Positions 7,380-15,657 of a stretch of 20,631 bases of DNA are shown here, in pieces. A program made the translations under genes and the position numbers. The DNA lies in assembly GCA_903927685.1 (NCBI GenBank), contig CAIYOB010000160.1, positions 1-20,631 of the forward strand, read 5' to 3'. Below the pieces are notes generated by a model. The model saw nothing but the letters and a program-made list of their open reading frames with translations, did no database searches and was not told where the DNA came from. Every line of letters begins with the position of its first letter. Within the stretch, counting starts at the first letter, position 1. The DNA comes from an uncultured Planctomycetaceae bacterium (GTDB lineage: Bacteria; Planctomycetota; Planctomycetia; Pirellulales; Pirellulaceae).

Positions 7380-10300
7380 ATGAAAGTCGCCCATGCCGCC
7401 AGCCGGGACCGGGTCCGACGGAGCCTCTGCGGGGCTTGGCTGGTGATCATCAGCGGGACCTGCAGCGTGTGGGGGCAAGCGGACCGCGAGTCCGCGTTGC
7501 AGAACGTCTTTCAGTCCGCTCCCAGCGACGTGCGGCGGCCGTTGATGTACGCGGAAAAGGCGATCGAGGAGGGGCGGTACAGCGACGCGGCGCAGAAGCT
7601 GGGCCAGTTGTTGATGAACGAATCGCTGGAGGACCCCGAGGCGCAGGACTACTTCTTGATCGAGGGCGAGGAAGGTCAGGCGGCTCTGGTCACCGAACGG
7701 CTGAAGGCCAAGGCCCAGCGGATGATCGCCGACCTGCCGCCGCAGGGCCGGCAGGCCTACGAGCTGCAGTTCGGCGCACAGGCCCGGGCGTTGCTGGAGG
7801 AAGCCCTGGCCCAGGGCGACGAGCAGAAGTTGGGCGACGTCATCCGGCGGTTCTTTCACACCCGGGCGGGCTATGATGCCTGCCTGCTGGCGGGACGCAG
7901 CGAATTGGCCCAGGGCCGTCCCCTAGCCGCCGCTTTGCATCTGCAGCGATTGGCCGAAGCCCCGGCCGCGGTCGCGGCCTTCGATCCGGAATTGTCGCTG
8001 TTGCTGGCGACCTGCTGGTGGTACGGCCGGGCGCCAGAGCAGGCGCGCGCAGTCCTGCTGGGACTCAAGTCGCGTCTGCCGCGGGCGGCCGTGCGGGTGG
8101 GCGGCCGCGAGGTGACCTTGTTTCCGGACGACAGCCAGGCCCTGACGTGGCTCGCAGGACTCGTCGGTCCCGCGGGCGGTTTGCCGGCCCCGGAGATCCA
8201 GCAGTGGACGCTGTTTCGAGGCAATTCGCAGCGTAATGCCAAGACGCGCGGCAGCCTGCCGATGATGAACTATCGCTGGCTGGTGCCGACCACCATCGAT
8301 CGGGAGGACGAGAAGGTCGTCGAGCGGCTGGCGCGCCAGTACCGCGACGAGGGCCGGGCGGCGATCCCGGCGCTGCAGCCCCTGGCGGTGGGCAATGTCG
8401 TGGTTATGCGGACGCCCGGCAAGCTGCTGGGCGTCGACTTTGCCAGCGGCAAGCGGATCTGGGTTTGGCCGCCGTGGGAGGATGACTCGGGCGACATGGT
8501 CCAGGGCGAAATGAGCCGCTTTCGCCTGGCCGTGCTGGGGGACCGCGACCAGGAGTTGCAGCAGCGGATCTGGGACGACGCCCTGTACGGTCAGATCAGC
8601 AGCGACGGCCAGTCGGTGTTCGTCTTGCACGAGTTGGGCTTTGCCCTCAGTTCGAGCGTTGCCGCGCGGCAGCTGATTATCGCCCAGGGCGGGCTCGCTT
8701 TGCGGCAGCCGGGCCTGCCGCAGTCCAGCAACCAGCTGGTCTCGCTGAGCCTGGCGCGGGAAAGCGCGGCGCAGTGGATCGTGGGTGGCGAGAGCGGCGA
8801 GGATGAGCCCAAGCTGAAGGACGCTTTCTTCCTGGGCCCGCCGCTGCCGGTGCAGGGCAGCCTGTATGCGATCGCGGAATTCAGCGGCGAGATCCGCCTG
8901 GTCGTGCTGGAGGCCAAGACGGGGCGGTTGCAGTGGCAGCAACAGCTGGCGAACGCGGAGAACCGCACGATCCAGACGGATCCCTCGCGGCGACTGAACG
9001 GTGCGACGCCTTCGTACGCCGGCGGCGTGCTGGTCTGCCCCACCTCGGCCGGGGCCGTGGTGGCCGTCGACGTCGTCACGCGGTCGCTGCTGTGGGGATT
9101 CCAGTTTGACGAACAGCCGGAGGGCCAGCGGCAACAGCTGTTCTTCGGCATGTCGCCCCTGGCGGGTTTGCCGTTGCGGCCGGTCGGGGCGCGGTGGGCC
9201 GATACGACGGTCACAATCGCCGACGGCCGCGTACTGGTCACGGCGGCCGAGTCCGATCGGCTGTACTGCCTGGACGTCCGCACGGGACAACTGGCTTGGC
9301 CGGCACAGGAGCGGGACGGCCGCCTGTACCTGGCGTGCGTTCACGAGGGGCAAGCCGTTTTTGCCGGAGTCAACGGTGTGTCGGCGATCCGCCTGTCGGA
9401 CGGCCAGCCGGCTTGGCCTGGTCCGGTGGAACTGAGCGATCCGCCCAGCGGCCGAGGGTTTTACAGCGACCAGTTTTATTACCTGCCCACCCTGGGCGCC
9501 GAGCTGCTGAAGATCGATCTGGCCAAGGGCGAGATTGTCCAGCGGACGCCCACGTCGCTGGTGCTCGGCAACCTGATCTCCTTTCGCGACGAGATCCTGT
9601 CGCAAGGACCGGAGTGCCTGTCCGTGTTCTGGCAAAGCGAGCCGTTGCGGCGGCTCGTCGAAAAGACGTTGGCCGAGAAACCCGACGACGTCACGGCGCT
9701 GGCCCGCCACGGCGAACTGCTGTTGCAGGACGGGAAGCGTCCGCAAGCGATCGAGACCTTCCGCAAGGCCCGCCAGTTGGCACCCGACGACGAGACCGTG
9801 CGGCTCCTGTTCAGCAACGCGCTCCTGGCGGCGCTGCGGGAGGATTTTGCCGGTTCGCAGGCTTGCATCCCGGAACTCGAACAGCTGCTCGATCGCCCGT
9901 CCCAGCAGAGCGAGTACCTGCGCATCATGGCCAGCGGCTGGCAACGTCAAGGCGCCTATCCGCAGGCCTTTGCCGCGTATCTGGAATTGGCCAAGTTGCG
10001 AGCCGATCTGCAACACAGCGGAGGCGGCGGGGAGATCGAACTGGAGCGGGTGGAGCGCAATTGGAGCATCCGCGCGGACCTGTGGCTGCAGGCCCGCATC
10101 GGCGAGCTGCTGCAGGCGGCTGGCGGCGAGGACCGGGCGGCGATGGACCACACGATCCAGCAGGCCTTGGACCAGGCGCTGGCCGGCGACGACGTGTCGG
10201 CGTTGCGCCGCGCGGAACGTCTGTTCGGGACACACACCCGGGCTGACGAAGTCCGTCTGGCGCTGGCGCGGCGACTGGTCAAGACCGGCGAATTCCTGGA

Positions 10301-12053
10301 GGCGGAACTGCTGCTCAGCCGGCTGGAGGAATCCGGCCAGCCAACCCTGCGGGCCGCGGCGGTGGCCGAGTTGGCGGACCTGCTGGTACAGGCGCGGCAG
10401 TACGACGTGGCCTGGCGCTACTATCGCACGCTGGCCGAGCAATACGGGGACACGGTCTGCCGCGATGGCCAGACCGGCCGGCAGCTGTCGGCGCAGGCAC
10501 TCGAGACGCCGGCGCTCCGCGCAGCCAGCGCGCTGACCCGGCCTTGGCCGTACGGCAAGTCCGAAGTCAGCGAATCGCAGGACGGCGCCCGCCAGAGTAT
10601 CAGCTACCGCCGGGTCCACGCTTTTGCGGAACGGCAGAAGTGCGGCGCGTATCCGACAGGCTTGACGGTGTTCTACGACCAGACCCGGAATGCCATCCTG
10701 ATCCAGGACGGCGGCGGCAACGGAATCCTGAACGTCAGCCTGGGCAGCCACAAGGTGACCGCGACCGATTTCAGTCCCCTGCATTTCCGCGTGCGCGGTC
10801 ACCTGCTGTTGGTCTCGTTGGGTGCAGAGGTGGTGGCGGTGGATTTGCTGCAGACCGTCGGGGCCGCCGGTCGGCCGGCGGAGGCCGTGCTCTGGCGTCG
10901 CGATCTGGTGCGGGCCAATGTGGCCAGCAGCATGTACCAGATCCAACTGCAGGTCCAGCCGCTGCTGCACCCTTGGGGCCGGAGCCGGCAGGCGTTTGCC
11001 ACTCCGCAGAAGGAACTGGTAGGCGCGACCGGGCCGCTGCTGGCATCGGCCACGTATTTCATCGAGGGCCGCGCGCTGATCTGCGCCGATCCGCTGACCG
11101 GCGAGACGCTGTGGTCCCGCGAGGGCCTGCCCGCCGGATCCGACGTGTTCGGCGATGGCGAGTGGATCTTTGTCGTGCCGCCGGGCGGTGCCCAGGCGCT
11201 GGTCTTTCACGCCTTGGACGGTGCTCAGGCCGAGTCCCGGCCCAGCGAACCGCTGGCCAACCGCTGGACGACGCAGGGCCGCCTTGTGCTGGCGTGGAAG
11301 CCGAAGGCCGCGGTCAGCCAGCCTGGAGCGGACGCGGCCGACCCGACGGCCAATGCCGCCCCGCCACAGTTGCCGCACGAGTTGTGGCTGTACGATGCGC
11401 TGACGGGTCAAGAGATCTGGCGCGAGGCGTTGCCCTCCGGCACCCGTGGCATGCTGGTCGACAGCGACGCAGTCGCCTTGCTGCAGCCCGACGGGCGACT
11501 GGCCGTGCGTTCGCTGTCCGCAGCGGAGCCGGTCTTCGAGGCCAAGCTGAACCCGGAAGAGAACCTGCGCTCGGTGCACGTCCTGCGGTCGCAGGACCAG
11601 TATCTGGTCGCCACCAATCGCATCGACCCGCTGCCGGCCAATCACCCGCCGATCCAGATCCGCTCGATCACCAGCGGCGGCGAGGTTCCCCTGGTGACCG
11701 GCCTGCTGTACGCGTTCGACCGCCGCACCGGTCAGCCCAGCTGGCCCGCCCCCGTGGCCGTCGAACAGTTCGGCCTGCCCATGGACCAGCCGCGCGAGAC
11801 GCCGGTCCTGTTGCTGCTGCGGCAGTTCGCTCCGGCGGCGGCGCAAGGACCGCGCCGCGAACAGACGTCGGTCCTGTGCCTGGACCGGCGGGATGGCAAG
11901 CCGCTGTTGGACAAGCCCGATGTGCCGTCCCAGGCCAACGTGTTTGAGCTGCTCGCCGACCGCAGCAAGCAGACGGTGACGATCAACCTGCCGGCCCAAA
12001 CGTTCGTGATCACGCTCAGCGACGCGACTTCGCCGACTGCGACCAACGAATAG
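7380..12053 (+). CDS. Exported PQQ-like beta-propeller and TPR protein, 1557 residues
   Basis: ATG 7380 was chosen because AGGGA lies seven bases upstream and the start opens a signal peptide (basic MKVAHAASRDRVRRS, then hydrophobic LCGAWLVIISGTCSVWG). Residues ~49-90 look like a TPR (MYAEKAIEEGRYSDAAQKL). A first propeller spans ~290-745 and shows the PQQ/quinoprotein repeat signature: GVDFASGKRIWVW (from residue 350), LEAKTGRLQWQQQ, VVTRSLLWGF, LDVRTGQLAW. Clear TPRs follow at ~760-830, continuing as helical repeats to ~1060. A second propeller lies at ~1085-1540 (CADPLTGETLW, YDALTGQEIW, FDRRTGQPSW). The Trp-docking repeats are those of BamB-like and PQQ-enzyme folds, but none of the PQQ-dehydrogenase catalytic residues can be pointed out. 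A scaffold or sensor role is more likely than catalysis. It is followed after 7 nt by the voltage-sensor-like gene, so the two are probably co-transcribed. Confidence 0.88.
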   Translation: MKVAHAASRDRVRRSLCGAWLVIISGTCSVWGQADRESALQNVFQSAPSDVRRPLMYAEKAIEEGRYSDAAQKLGQLLMNESLEDPEAQDYFLIEGEEGQAALVTERLKAKAQRMIADLPPQGRQAYELQFGAQARALLEEALAQGDEQKLGDVIRRFFHTRAGYDACLLAGRSELAQGRPLAAALHLQRLAEAPAAVAAFDPELSLLLATCWWYGRAPEQARAVLLGLKSRLPRAAVRVGGREVTLFPDDSQALTWLAGLVGPAGGLPAPEIQQWTLFRGNSQRNAKTRGSLPMMNYRWLVPTTIDREDEKVVERLARQYRDEGRAAIPALQPLAVGNVVVMRTPGKLLGVDFASGKRIWVWPPWEDDSGDMVQGEMSRFRLAVLGDRDQELQQRIWDDALYGQISSDGQSVFVLHELGFALSSSVAARQLIIAQGGLALRQPGLPQSSNQLVSLSLARESAAQWIVGGESGEDEPKLKDAFFLGPPLPVQGSLYAIAEFSGEIRLVVLEAKTGRLQWQQQLANAENRTIQTDPSRRLNGATPSYAGGVLVCPTSAGAVVAVDVVTRSLLWGFQFDEQPEGQRQQLFFGMSPLAGLPLRPVGARWADTTVTIADGRVLVTAAESDRLYCLDVRTGQLAWPAQERDGRLYLACVHEGQAVFAGVNGVSAIRLSDGQPAWPGPVELSDPPSGRGFYSDQFYYLPTLGAELLKIDLAKGEIVQRTPTSLVLGNLISFRDEILSQGPECLSVFWQSEPLRRLVEKTLAEKPDDVTALARHGELLLQDGKRPQAIETFRKARQLAPDDETVRLLFSNALLAALREDFAGSQACIPELEQLLDRPSQQSEYLRIMASGWQRQGAYPQAFAAYLELAKLRADLQHSGGGGEIELERVERNWSIRADLWLQARIGELLQAAGGEDRAAMDHTIQQALDQALAGDDVSALRRAERLFGTHTRADEVRLALARRLVKTGEFLEAELLLSRLEESGQPTLRAAAVAELADLLVQARQYDVAWRYYRTLAEQYGDTVCRDGQTGRQLSAQALETPALRAASALTRPWPYGKSEVSESQDGARQSISYRRVHAFAERQKCGAYPTGLTVFYDQTRNAILIQDGGGNGILNVSLGSHKVTATDFSPLHFRVRGHLLLVSLGAEVVAVDLLQTVGAAGRPAEAVLWRRDLVRANVASSMYQIQLQVQPLLHPWGRSRQAFATPQKELVGATGPLLASATYFIEGRALICADPLTGETLWSREGLPAGSDVFGDGEWIFVVPPGGAQALVFHALDGAQAESRPSEPLANRWTTQGRLVLAWKPKAAVSQPGADAADPTANAAPPQLPHELWLYDALTGQEIWREALPSGTRGMLVDSDAVALLQPDGRLAVRSLSAAEPVFEAKLNPEENLRSVHVLRSQDQYLVATNRIDPLPANHPPIQIRSITSGGEVPLVTGLLYAFDRRTGQPSWPAPVAVEQFGLPMDQPRETPVLLLLRQFAPAAAQGPRREQTSVLCLDRRDGKPLLDKPDVPSQANVFELLADRSKQTVTINLPAQTFVITLSDATSPTATNE

Positions 12054-12060
12054 AGCGACG

Positions 12061-13113
12061 ATGGCTCCGACTCGACCGTCTGACTCGCAGGTGCGCGTGA
12101 CCCGGCTGGACCGCCGGACGGGGCCGTGCATGTTTTGGGTTTCGTTCGCGTTCCTGGCCATCCTGGCGGGCATGCTCTGTTCATTCTCGATCGAAGTCAC
12201 CGCCCTGGCGCGATTTGTTCCCGGGGCGGCGACCGCGGGGCCTGGCCAGGCCCCGGCCCCAAGTGGACGCTCGCCCGCCAGCGTCGCTCCGCCGGCCACC
12301 GAGGACGAGCACGAGATCCCGATCGACCACGCGGTGCGCCCGCTGCAACGGTTTGCCGGCTGGCTGGCGCTGCTGTACGCGGCGATCCTGACGGAGACCG
12401 TGGCCCAGGCCTGGGCCAACGCCTACGGCTGGCGGCGGCATCTGTGGTATTGCTTGATCCCGCCCCTGCGGATGGGCGGCCGCGACCACGTCGACGGCAC
12501 CGCCATCTGGCTGCCTCACCTCGGCTGGCATTGCGTCGACCGCCATCTGCAGACCCGGCTGGAAAAGGCGTTCAGCGGGCCGATGATCCTGATCGCCTTG
12601 GCCGTGCTGCCCCTGTTCGCATTAGATTGGCATTGGCATAACCAGGCGGTGTCACCCAGTTGGTCCATGCTGATCTTCCTGTGGGGCAGCGAGAGCCTGA
12701 TCTGGCTGGCCTTTGCACTCGAGTTCGTGATCATGTTTTCCGTCTCGCCGAAGAAACTCCGCTATTGCCGCGACCATTGGGTGGATCTGGTCATCATCTT
12801 GGCGCCGTTGGCCGGCTTTCTGCGACTGCTCCGCGTGGCCCGTGCGATGCGGTTGTCGACGGTCACCCGCGCGGCGCGGGCGTATCGGCTGCGGGGCCTG
12901 AGCCAGAGGATGTTCCGCGGCCTGCTGCTGGTCAACCTGGTCCGGCAGTTCATGGAGGGCGATCCGGCCAAGCGACTGGTCAAACTGCGGGAAGAGCTGC
13001 GGGACCGGGAGCAGGATCTGGAACAATTGCGGGCCGAGATCGCCAACCTGGAGGCGCGGCTGGCCGCCGAGGAACAGGATCCGCCGGGCGCGAAAAGTCA
13101 GCCCGGTGATTAG
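12061..13113 (+). CDS. Pore-less voltage-sensor-like membrane protein with C-terminal coiled coil
   Basis: This protein has 350 residues. Two N-terminal hydrophobic helices (~22-45 and ~98-120) flank an Ala/Pro linker (52-80). Four further segments resemble a voltage-sensing domain. S1 is ~174-192 with D189. S2 is ~203-227 with E211, F218 and E221 at the Shaker E283/F290/E293 spacing. S3 is ~240-252 with D242. S4 has R255, R258, R261 and R264 (FLRLLRVARAMRL), then R270, R273, R276 and R278. No K+-filter motif or pore helix follows. Instead ~303-338 is a heptad coiled coil (L306, L309, L313, L320, L323, I327, L330, L334). VSD plus coiled coil without a pore is the plan of Hv1 proton channels, but the RxWRxxRxxN signature is not present. 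D242 and R255 are only 13 residues apart, so the S3-S4 turn would be extremely tight. It could also be a pore-deleted relative of a bacterial K+ channel. The ATG lies 7 nt after the upstream stop, with only weak Shine-Dalgarno matching. Confidence 0.7.
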   Translation: MAPTRPSDSQVRVTRLDRRTGPCMFWVSFAFLAILAGMLCSFSIEVTALARFVPGAATAGPGQAPAPSGRSPASVAPPATEDEHEIPIDHAVRPLQRFAGWLALLYAAILTETVAQAWANAYGWRRHLWYCLIPPLRMGGRDHVDGTAIWLPHLGWHCVDRHLQTRLEKAFSGPMILIALAVLPLFALDWHWHNQAVSPSWSMLIFLWGSESLIWLAFALEFVIMFSVSPKKLRYCRDHWVDLVIILAPLAGFLRLLRVARAMRLSTVTRAARAYRLRGLSQRMFRGLLLVNLVRQFMEGDPAKRLVKLREELRDREQDLEQLRAEIANLEARLAAEEQDPPGAKSQPGD

Positions 13114-13128
13114 CTCCCGGCGCGGGCC

Positions 13129-14085
13129 TCAGCCGCCGGGCGGCTTCAGGAAGAAGCGTGCTTTGGACGGCGGGAGCACCGGCGGATCGTACAGCAGCTT
13201 CGCCACCTGAATCGGCAAGTCGGCTTCGAGCAGATCGATACCGAAGTCCAATCTTGAACGGTATTCGCGGGCCAGCGCGCGGCGAGCCTCGTCGCCGGCG
13301 CTGCGCAGCTGCAGATCCAGATTCCGCGAGGTACCCGCCAGGCAGCACGCGCCCCGGGCGTGGATCCGCTCCAGCAGTTGCCTGTCCGCGGGCGGTTCGT
13401 GCCCCACGAAGGCCACCACGCGATTCCACGGGACTCCGCTCTGGTCGAACCCGCGAAACCGCTCGGCGTTGCCGATCATCACTTCCAGCATGATGTCCGG
13501 GTCCAGCTTGTGACAGGTCTGAATATCCTGGATGCTGTAGGCCATGATCATTGCGTAGCTTTGAGCCTGATGCTCTTGGATCTTCTTGACGCACACGGCA
13601 ACCGGGACATCCTTCTTGTCGAGGATCACGATGGTCTTGCCGCGGGCCCACCGCAGAGCCTCGTCCAGCGTCGGGATGCGGTACTCAGTGGCGTTGCCGT
13701 CCGGGTCCTTCAGGCGGAGTTCCTGGAGTTCTTTCCATGTCCGGTCGGCCAGGCGCCCGGTACCGGTCGTGGTGCGGTTCAAGATGGGGTCGTGATGCAA
13801 GACCAGCTGACCGTCCCGCGTGGCTTGCAGGTCGATCTCCAGAATCGAGAAGGTGCGGCGGAGTGTGTGCTCGAACGTGGCGATGCAGTTCTCCGGATAT
13901 CCCGGCAGCGCGCCGCCGCGATGTGCGCTAACGACCGGCATCGCGGCCCCCTCGTAGTGAAACAGCTCACGCAAGCCGTCCGGGGTCTGCGCATCAATCC
14001 GATAGAGCGGGGATGCTGCCTGGCAGTTACCCAATCCACCTGCCAGCAGGACGCCAACCCAAACAATCAACGCGGGTCTGGTCAT
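13129..14085 (-). CDS. Exported glycerophosphodiester phosphodiesterase family protein
   Basis: This protein has 318 residues. ATG 14085 was chosen because it follows AGGAG at 8 bases and opens a signal peptide (MTRPALIVWVGVLLAGGLGN, cleavage near CQA-AS). The GDPD-type TIM barrel begins with SAHRGG (H55, R56) and PENCIATFEHTL, then LEIDLQATRDG (E83, D85) and VLHHDP (H98). These are the catalytic and metal-binding positions of PF03009. Members hydrolyse glycerophosphodiesters to glycerol-3-phosphate and an alcohol; some bacterial relatives act on other phosphodiesters. Later sections IPTLDEAL and IVILDKKDV fit the family, although the usual L-E-I/V-K strand is replaced by ILDKK. The C-terminus (FGIDLLEADLPIQVAKLL) matches the last barrel strand. 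The gene is convergent with the voltage-sensor gene (15 nt apart) and divergent from the zinc-repeat gene. Confidence 0.85.
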   Translation of the reverse strand: MTRPALIVWVGVLLAGGLGNCQAASPLYRIDAQTPDGLRELFHYEGAAMPVVSAHRGGALPGYPENCIATFEHTLRRTFSILEIDLQATRDGQLVLHHDPILNRTTTGTGRLADRTWKELQELRLKDPDGNATEYRIPTLDEALRWARGKTIVILDKKDVPVAVCVKKIQEHQAQSYAMIMAYSIQDIQTCHKLDPDIMLEVMIGNAERFRGFDQSGVPWNRVVAFVGHEPPADRQLLERIHARGACCLAGTSRNLDLQLRSAGDEARRALAREYRSRLDFGIDLLEADLPIQVAKLLYDPPVLPPSKARFFLKPPGG

Positions 14086-14148
14086 GGTCTCGTCTCCTTC
14101 GTAACCTCTCCACTTGTACCCGGACGCAAAGCCTCCGTCCAGGGTGGC

Positions 14149-14171
14149 GTTTGGGGAGGTCGTCCCCAAAC
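14149..14171. repeat. Perfect 9-base inverted repeat in a divergent promoter region
   Basis: gtttgggga (14149-14157) and tccccaaac (14163-14171) are perfect complements around a 5-base loop. They lie 64 bases upstream of the GDPD start and about 100 upstream of the zinc-repeat gene start, in the 185-base divergent gap 14086-14270. It could be an operator, a leader hairpin or a short dispersed intergenic repeat. No other gene is visible in this gap. Confidence 0.5.
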
Positions 14172-14270
14172 CCCGCTCTCAGGGACCGACAGCCATTCCC
14201 CCCAAGCCATTCGCCCAAGCCCGCTTGCAATTCGCCTGGCGACGGGCCAACATAAGGACCAACCCACACT

Positions 14271-15644
14271 TTGCGAGCCCAGACGTTGAACGAACCCCAA
14301 CCGACGCCCCCTGCCGTCCGCGGCTCCCGGCCGCTGGAAGCGCCAGCCGCGGCGCAGCGCTTCTGGCTGTGGGTGCTGGCAACGCTGCAGTTTCCCGTCC
14401 GGCAGCCAGCTGCCGGCAGCTACGAATTCAGCGTGCCGTTGGACCAGCGGGACGATTTCGGCGGGCGGGAAGTGGTGAGCTTCACCTGGGGGCCGGCCGT
14501 CGGTCAAGCGGCTGCGGGGACGGACAACCGTGCCGAAGTCCTGACCGCGGGTGCGCCGCTGGGCGCGCAATTGCTGGCGTGCCTCAAGCGGCTGGGGATG
14601 GTGGTCCACGCAGCGCCGCGAGGTCAGCCCGTCAGTATTCACGAGCTGGCGCCGCACCTGTTCACGCCTTACCGGGTGGAAGGCGGCTCGGTGCGGCTGA
14701 GCGGCTGCAGCTTGGAGGACCGGCCGCTGCTGCGCTTCTCGTACGCGGTCCACAGCGGCGGCGAGAGCGGCCTGCGGGTGGAGCACGTCTACGCTTCGGC
14801 CCAGCAACAGCCCCTCGAGGACGAACTGCTGGCCGCGTTGCGGGTCGAGGACTTGATCCCCTTCGAAGGCCGGCCGCCGCGAGTTGCCGAGGCGGACGTG
14901 GCCAGTTGGCTGGCGCTGGGCGAGCGGCAGGGGGCGCTGTTGGGCGGTGAGCGCCGCGCGGACTTCATGCTCACGACGGCCATCTGGTGCAAGCGGGCCA
15001 CCGGCAAGCTGTTGTTCGAATTGGGCGACAGTACGGCCGAACGCAGTTTCGACCTGTGGGCCCAGCAGCTGGTGGACGGCGCCGTCCCGCCTCCGCCGTT
15101 CCGCTGTGCGGCGACCGGCCGCGAGTCGTATCATCTGGCAACCACAGACGACGGCCGGATTACGGTCGCCGAGTCGTTGGCTCGCTGTGCTCAGTCGGGG
15201 CGGCGCGTGCTGGATTCCGAATTGGAGACCTGCGCCGTCACGGGCCAATGCGTGCTGAGCGAGTTCCTGAGCACGTGTTCAGTCTGCGGCGAGCGCGTTT
15301 TGGCCGGCGAACTGGTGACTTGCGTCCAGTGCCGCCAGCAGGTCAGTCCGCACGCCGTAACCGGCGGCCTATGCCGAGCCTGCCGATCGCTCCAGCCGGC
15401 AACGCCGGACGATCCGCGGCTGGCGCGGATCCTGGGCGAGTATCCCAAGCTGGACCGGTGGCGCCGCTGGCAGTTAGCCGAGACGGGCCGGGTCTACGTC
15501 TTGACGGCCCGCTCGTTGATGCGGCAATTGCTGTTAGTGCTGGACAAAGAAACCCTTCAGGCGGCGCGAATCGCCGAAGGTCTCCGCCTGGCCCGCGACT
15601 GGCCGGAGATTCCGCCAGCGCGGTGGGACGAATTCCTGGGGTGA
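14271..15644 (+). CDS. Unrecognised cytoplasmic protein with a tandem cysteine (zinc-ribbon-like) repeat
   Basis: This protein has 457 residues from TTG 14271, which has AAGGA 12 bases upstream. A second TTG at 14286 is possible; no ATG fits. There is no signal peptide or clear membrane segment. Residues ~30-275 form an unrecognised alpha/beta region. Residues ~277-372 carry cysteines at 279, 306, 321, 336, 339, 351, 354, 368 and 371. From C306 the spacing is exactly 15 residues three times, with consensus C-x-x-[STC]-G-x-x-V-L-x-x-E-[LF]-x-T. The last units gain CxxC pairs (CSVC, CVQC, CRAC), so zinc binding is likely. The tail (~385-457) is a conserved-looking helical domain. I cannot name the family. 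It is followed after 13 nt by the SDR gene, so the two form a probable operon. Confidence 0.75.
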   Translation: MRAQTLNEPQPTPPAVRGSRPLEAPAAAQRFWLWVLATLQFPVRQPAAGSYEFSVPLDQRDDFGGREVVSFTWGPAVGQAAAGTDNRAEVLTAGAPLGAQLLACLKRLGMVVHAAPRGQPVSIHELAPHLFTPYRVEGGSVRLSGCSLEDRPLLRFSYAVHSGGESGLRVEHVYASAQQQPLEDELLAALRVEDLIPFEGRPPRVAEADVASWLALGERQGALLGGERRADFMLTTAIWCKRATGKLLFELGDSTAERSFDLWAQQLVDGAVPPPPFRCAATGRESYHLATTDDGRITVAESLARCAQSGRRVLDSELETCAVTGQCVLSEFLSTCSVCGERVLAGELVTCVQCRQQVSPHAVTGGLCRACRSLQPATPDDPRLARILGEYPKLDRWRRWQLAETGRVYVLTARSLMRQLLLVLDKETLQAARIAEGLRLARDWPEIPPARWDEFLG

Positions 15645-15657
15645 TACTCAAGTAACC

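Noticed and set aside
7380..12053. PQQ-dependent alcohol dehydrogenase
   Set aside because: Only the propeller docking repeats are visible. No catalytic Asp/Glu or disulfide-ring motif of quinoprotein dehydrogenases could be located, and TPRs interrupt two separate propellers.
7923..12419. 1498-codon open frame on the minus strand
   Set aside because: It is the mirror of the propeller/TPR gene in GC-rich DNA. The translation is Arg/Gln-rich, has no domain, and runs on into the antisense of the next gene.
14082..15248. 388-codon minus-strand frame
   Set aside because: It is antisense to the zinc-repeat gene and reads through the intergenic hairpin. It has no family features.
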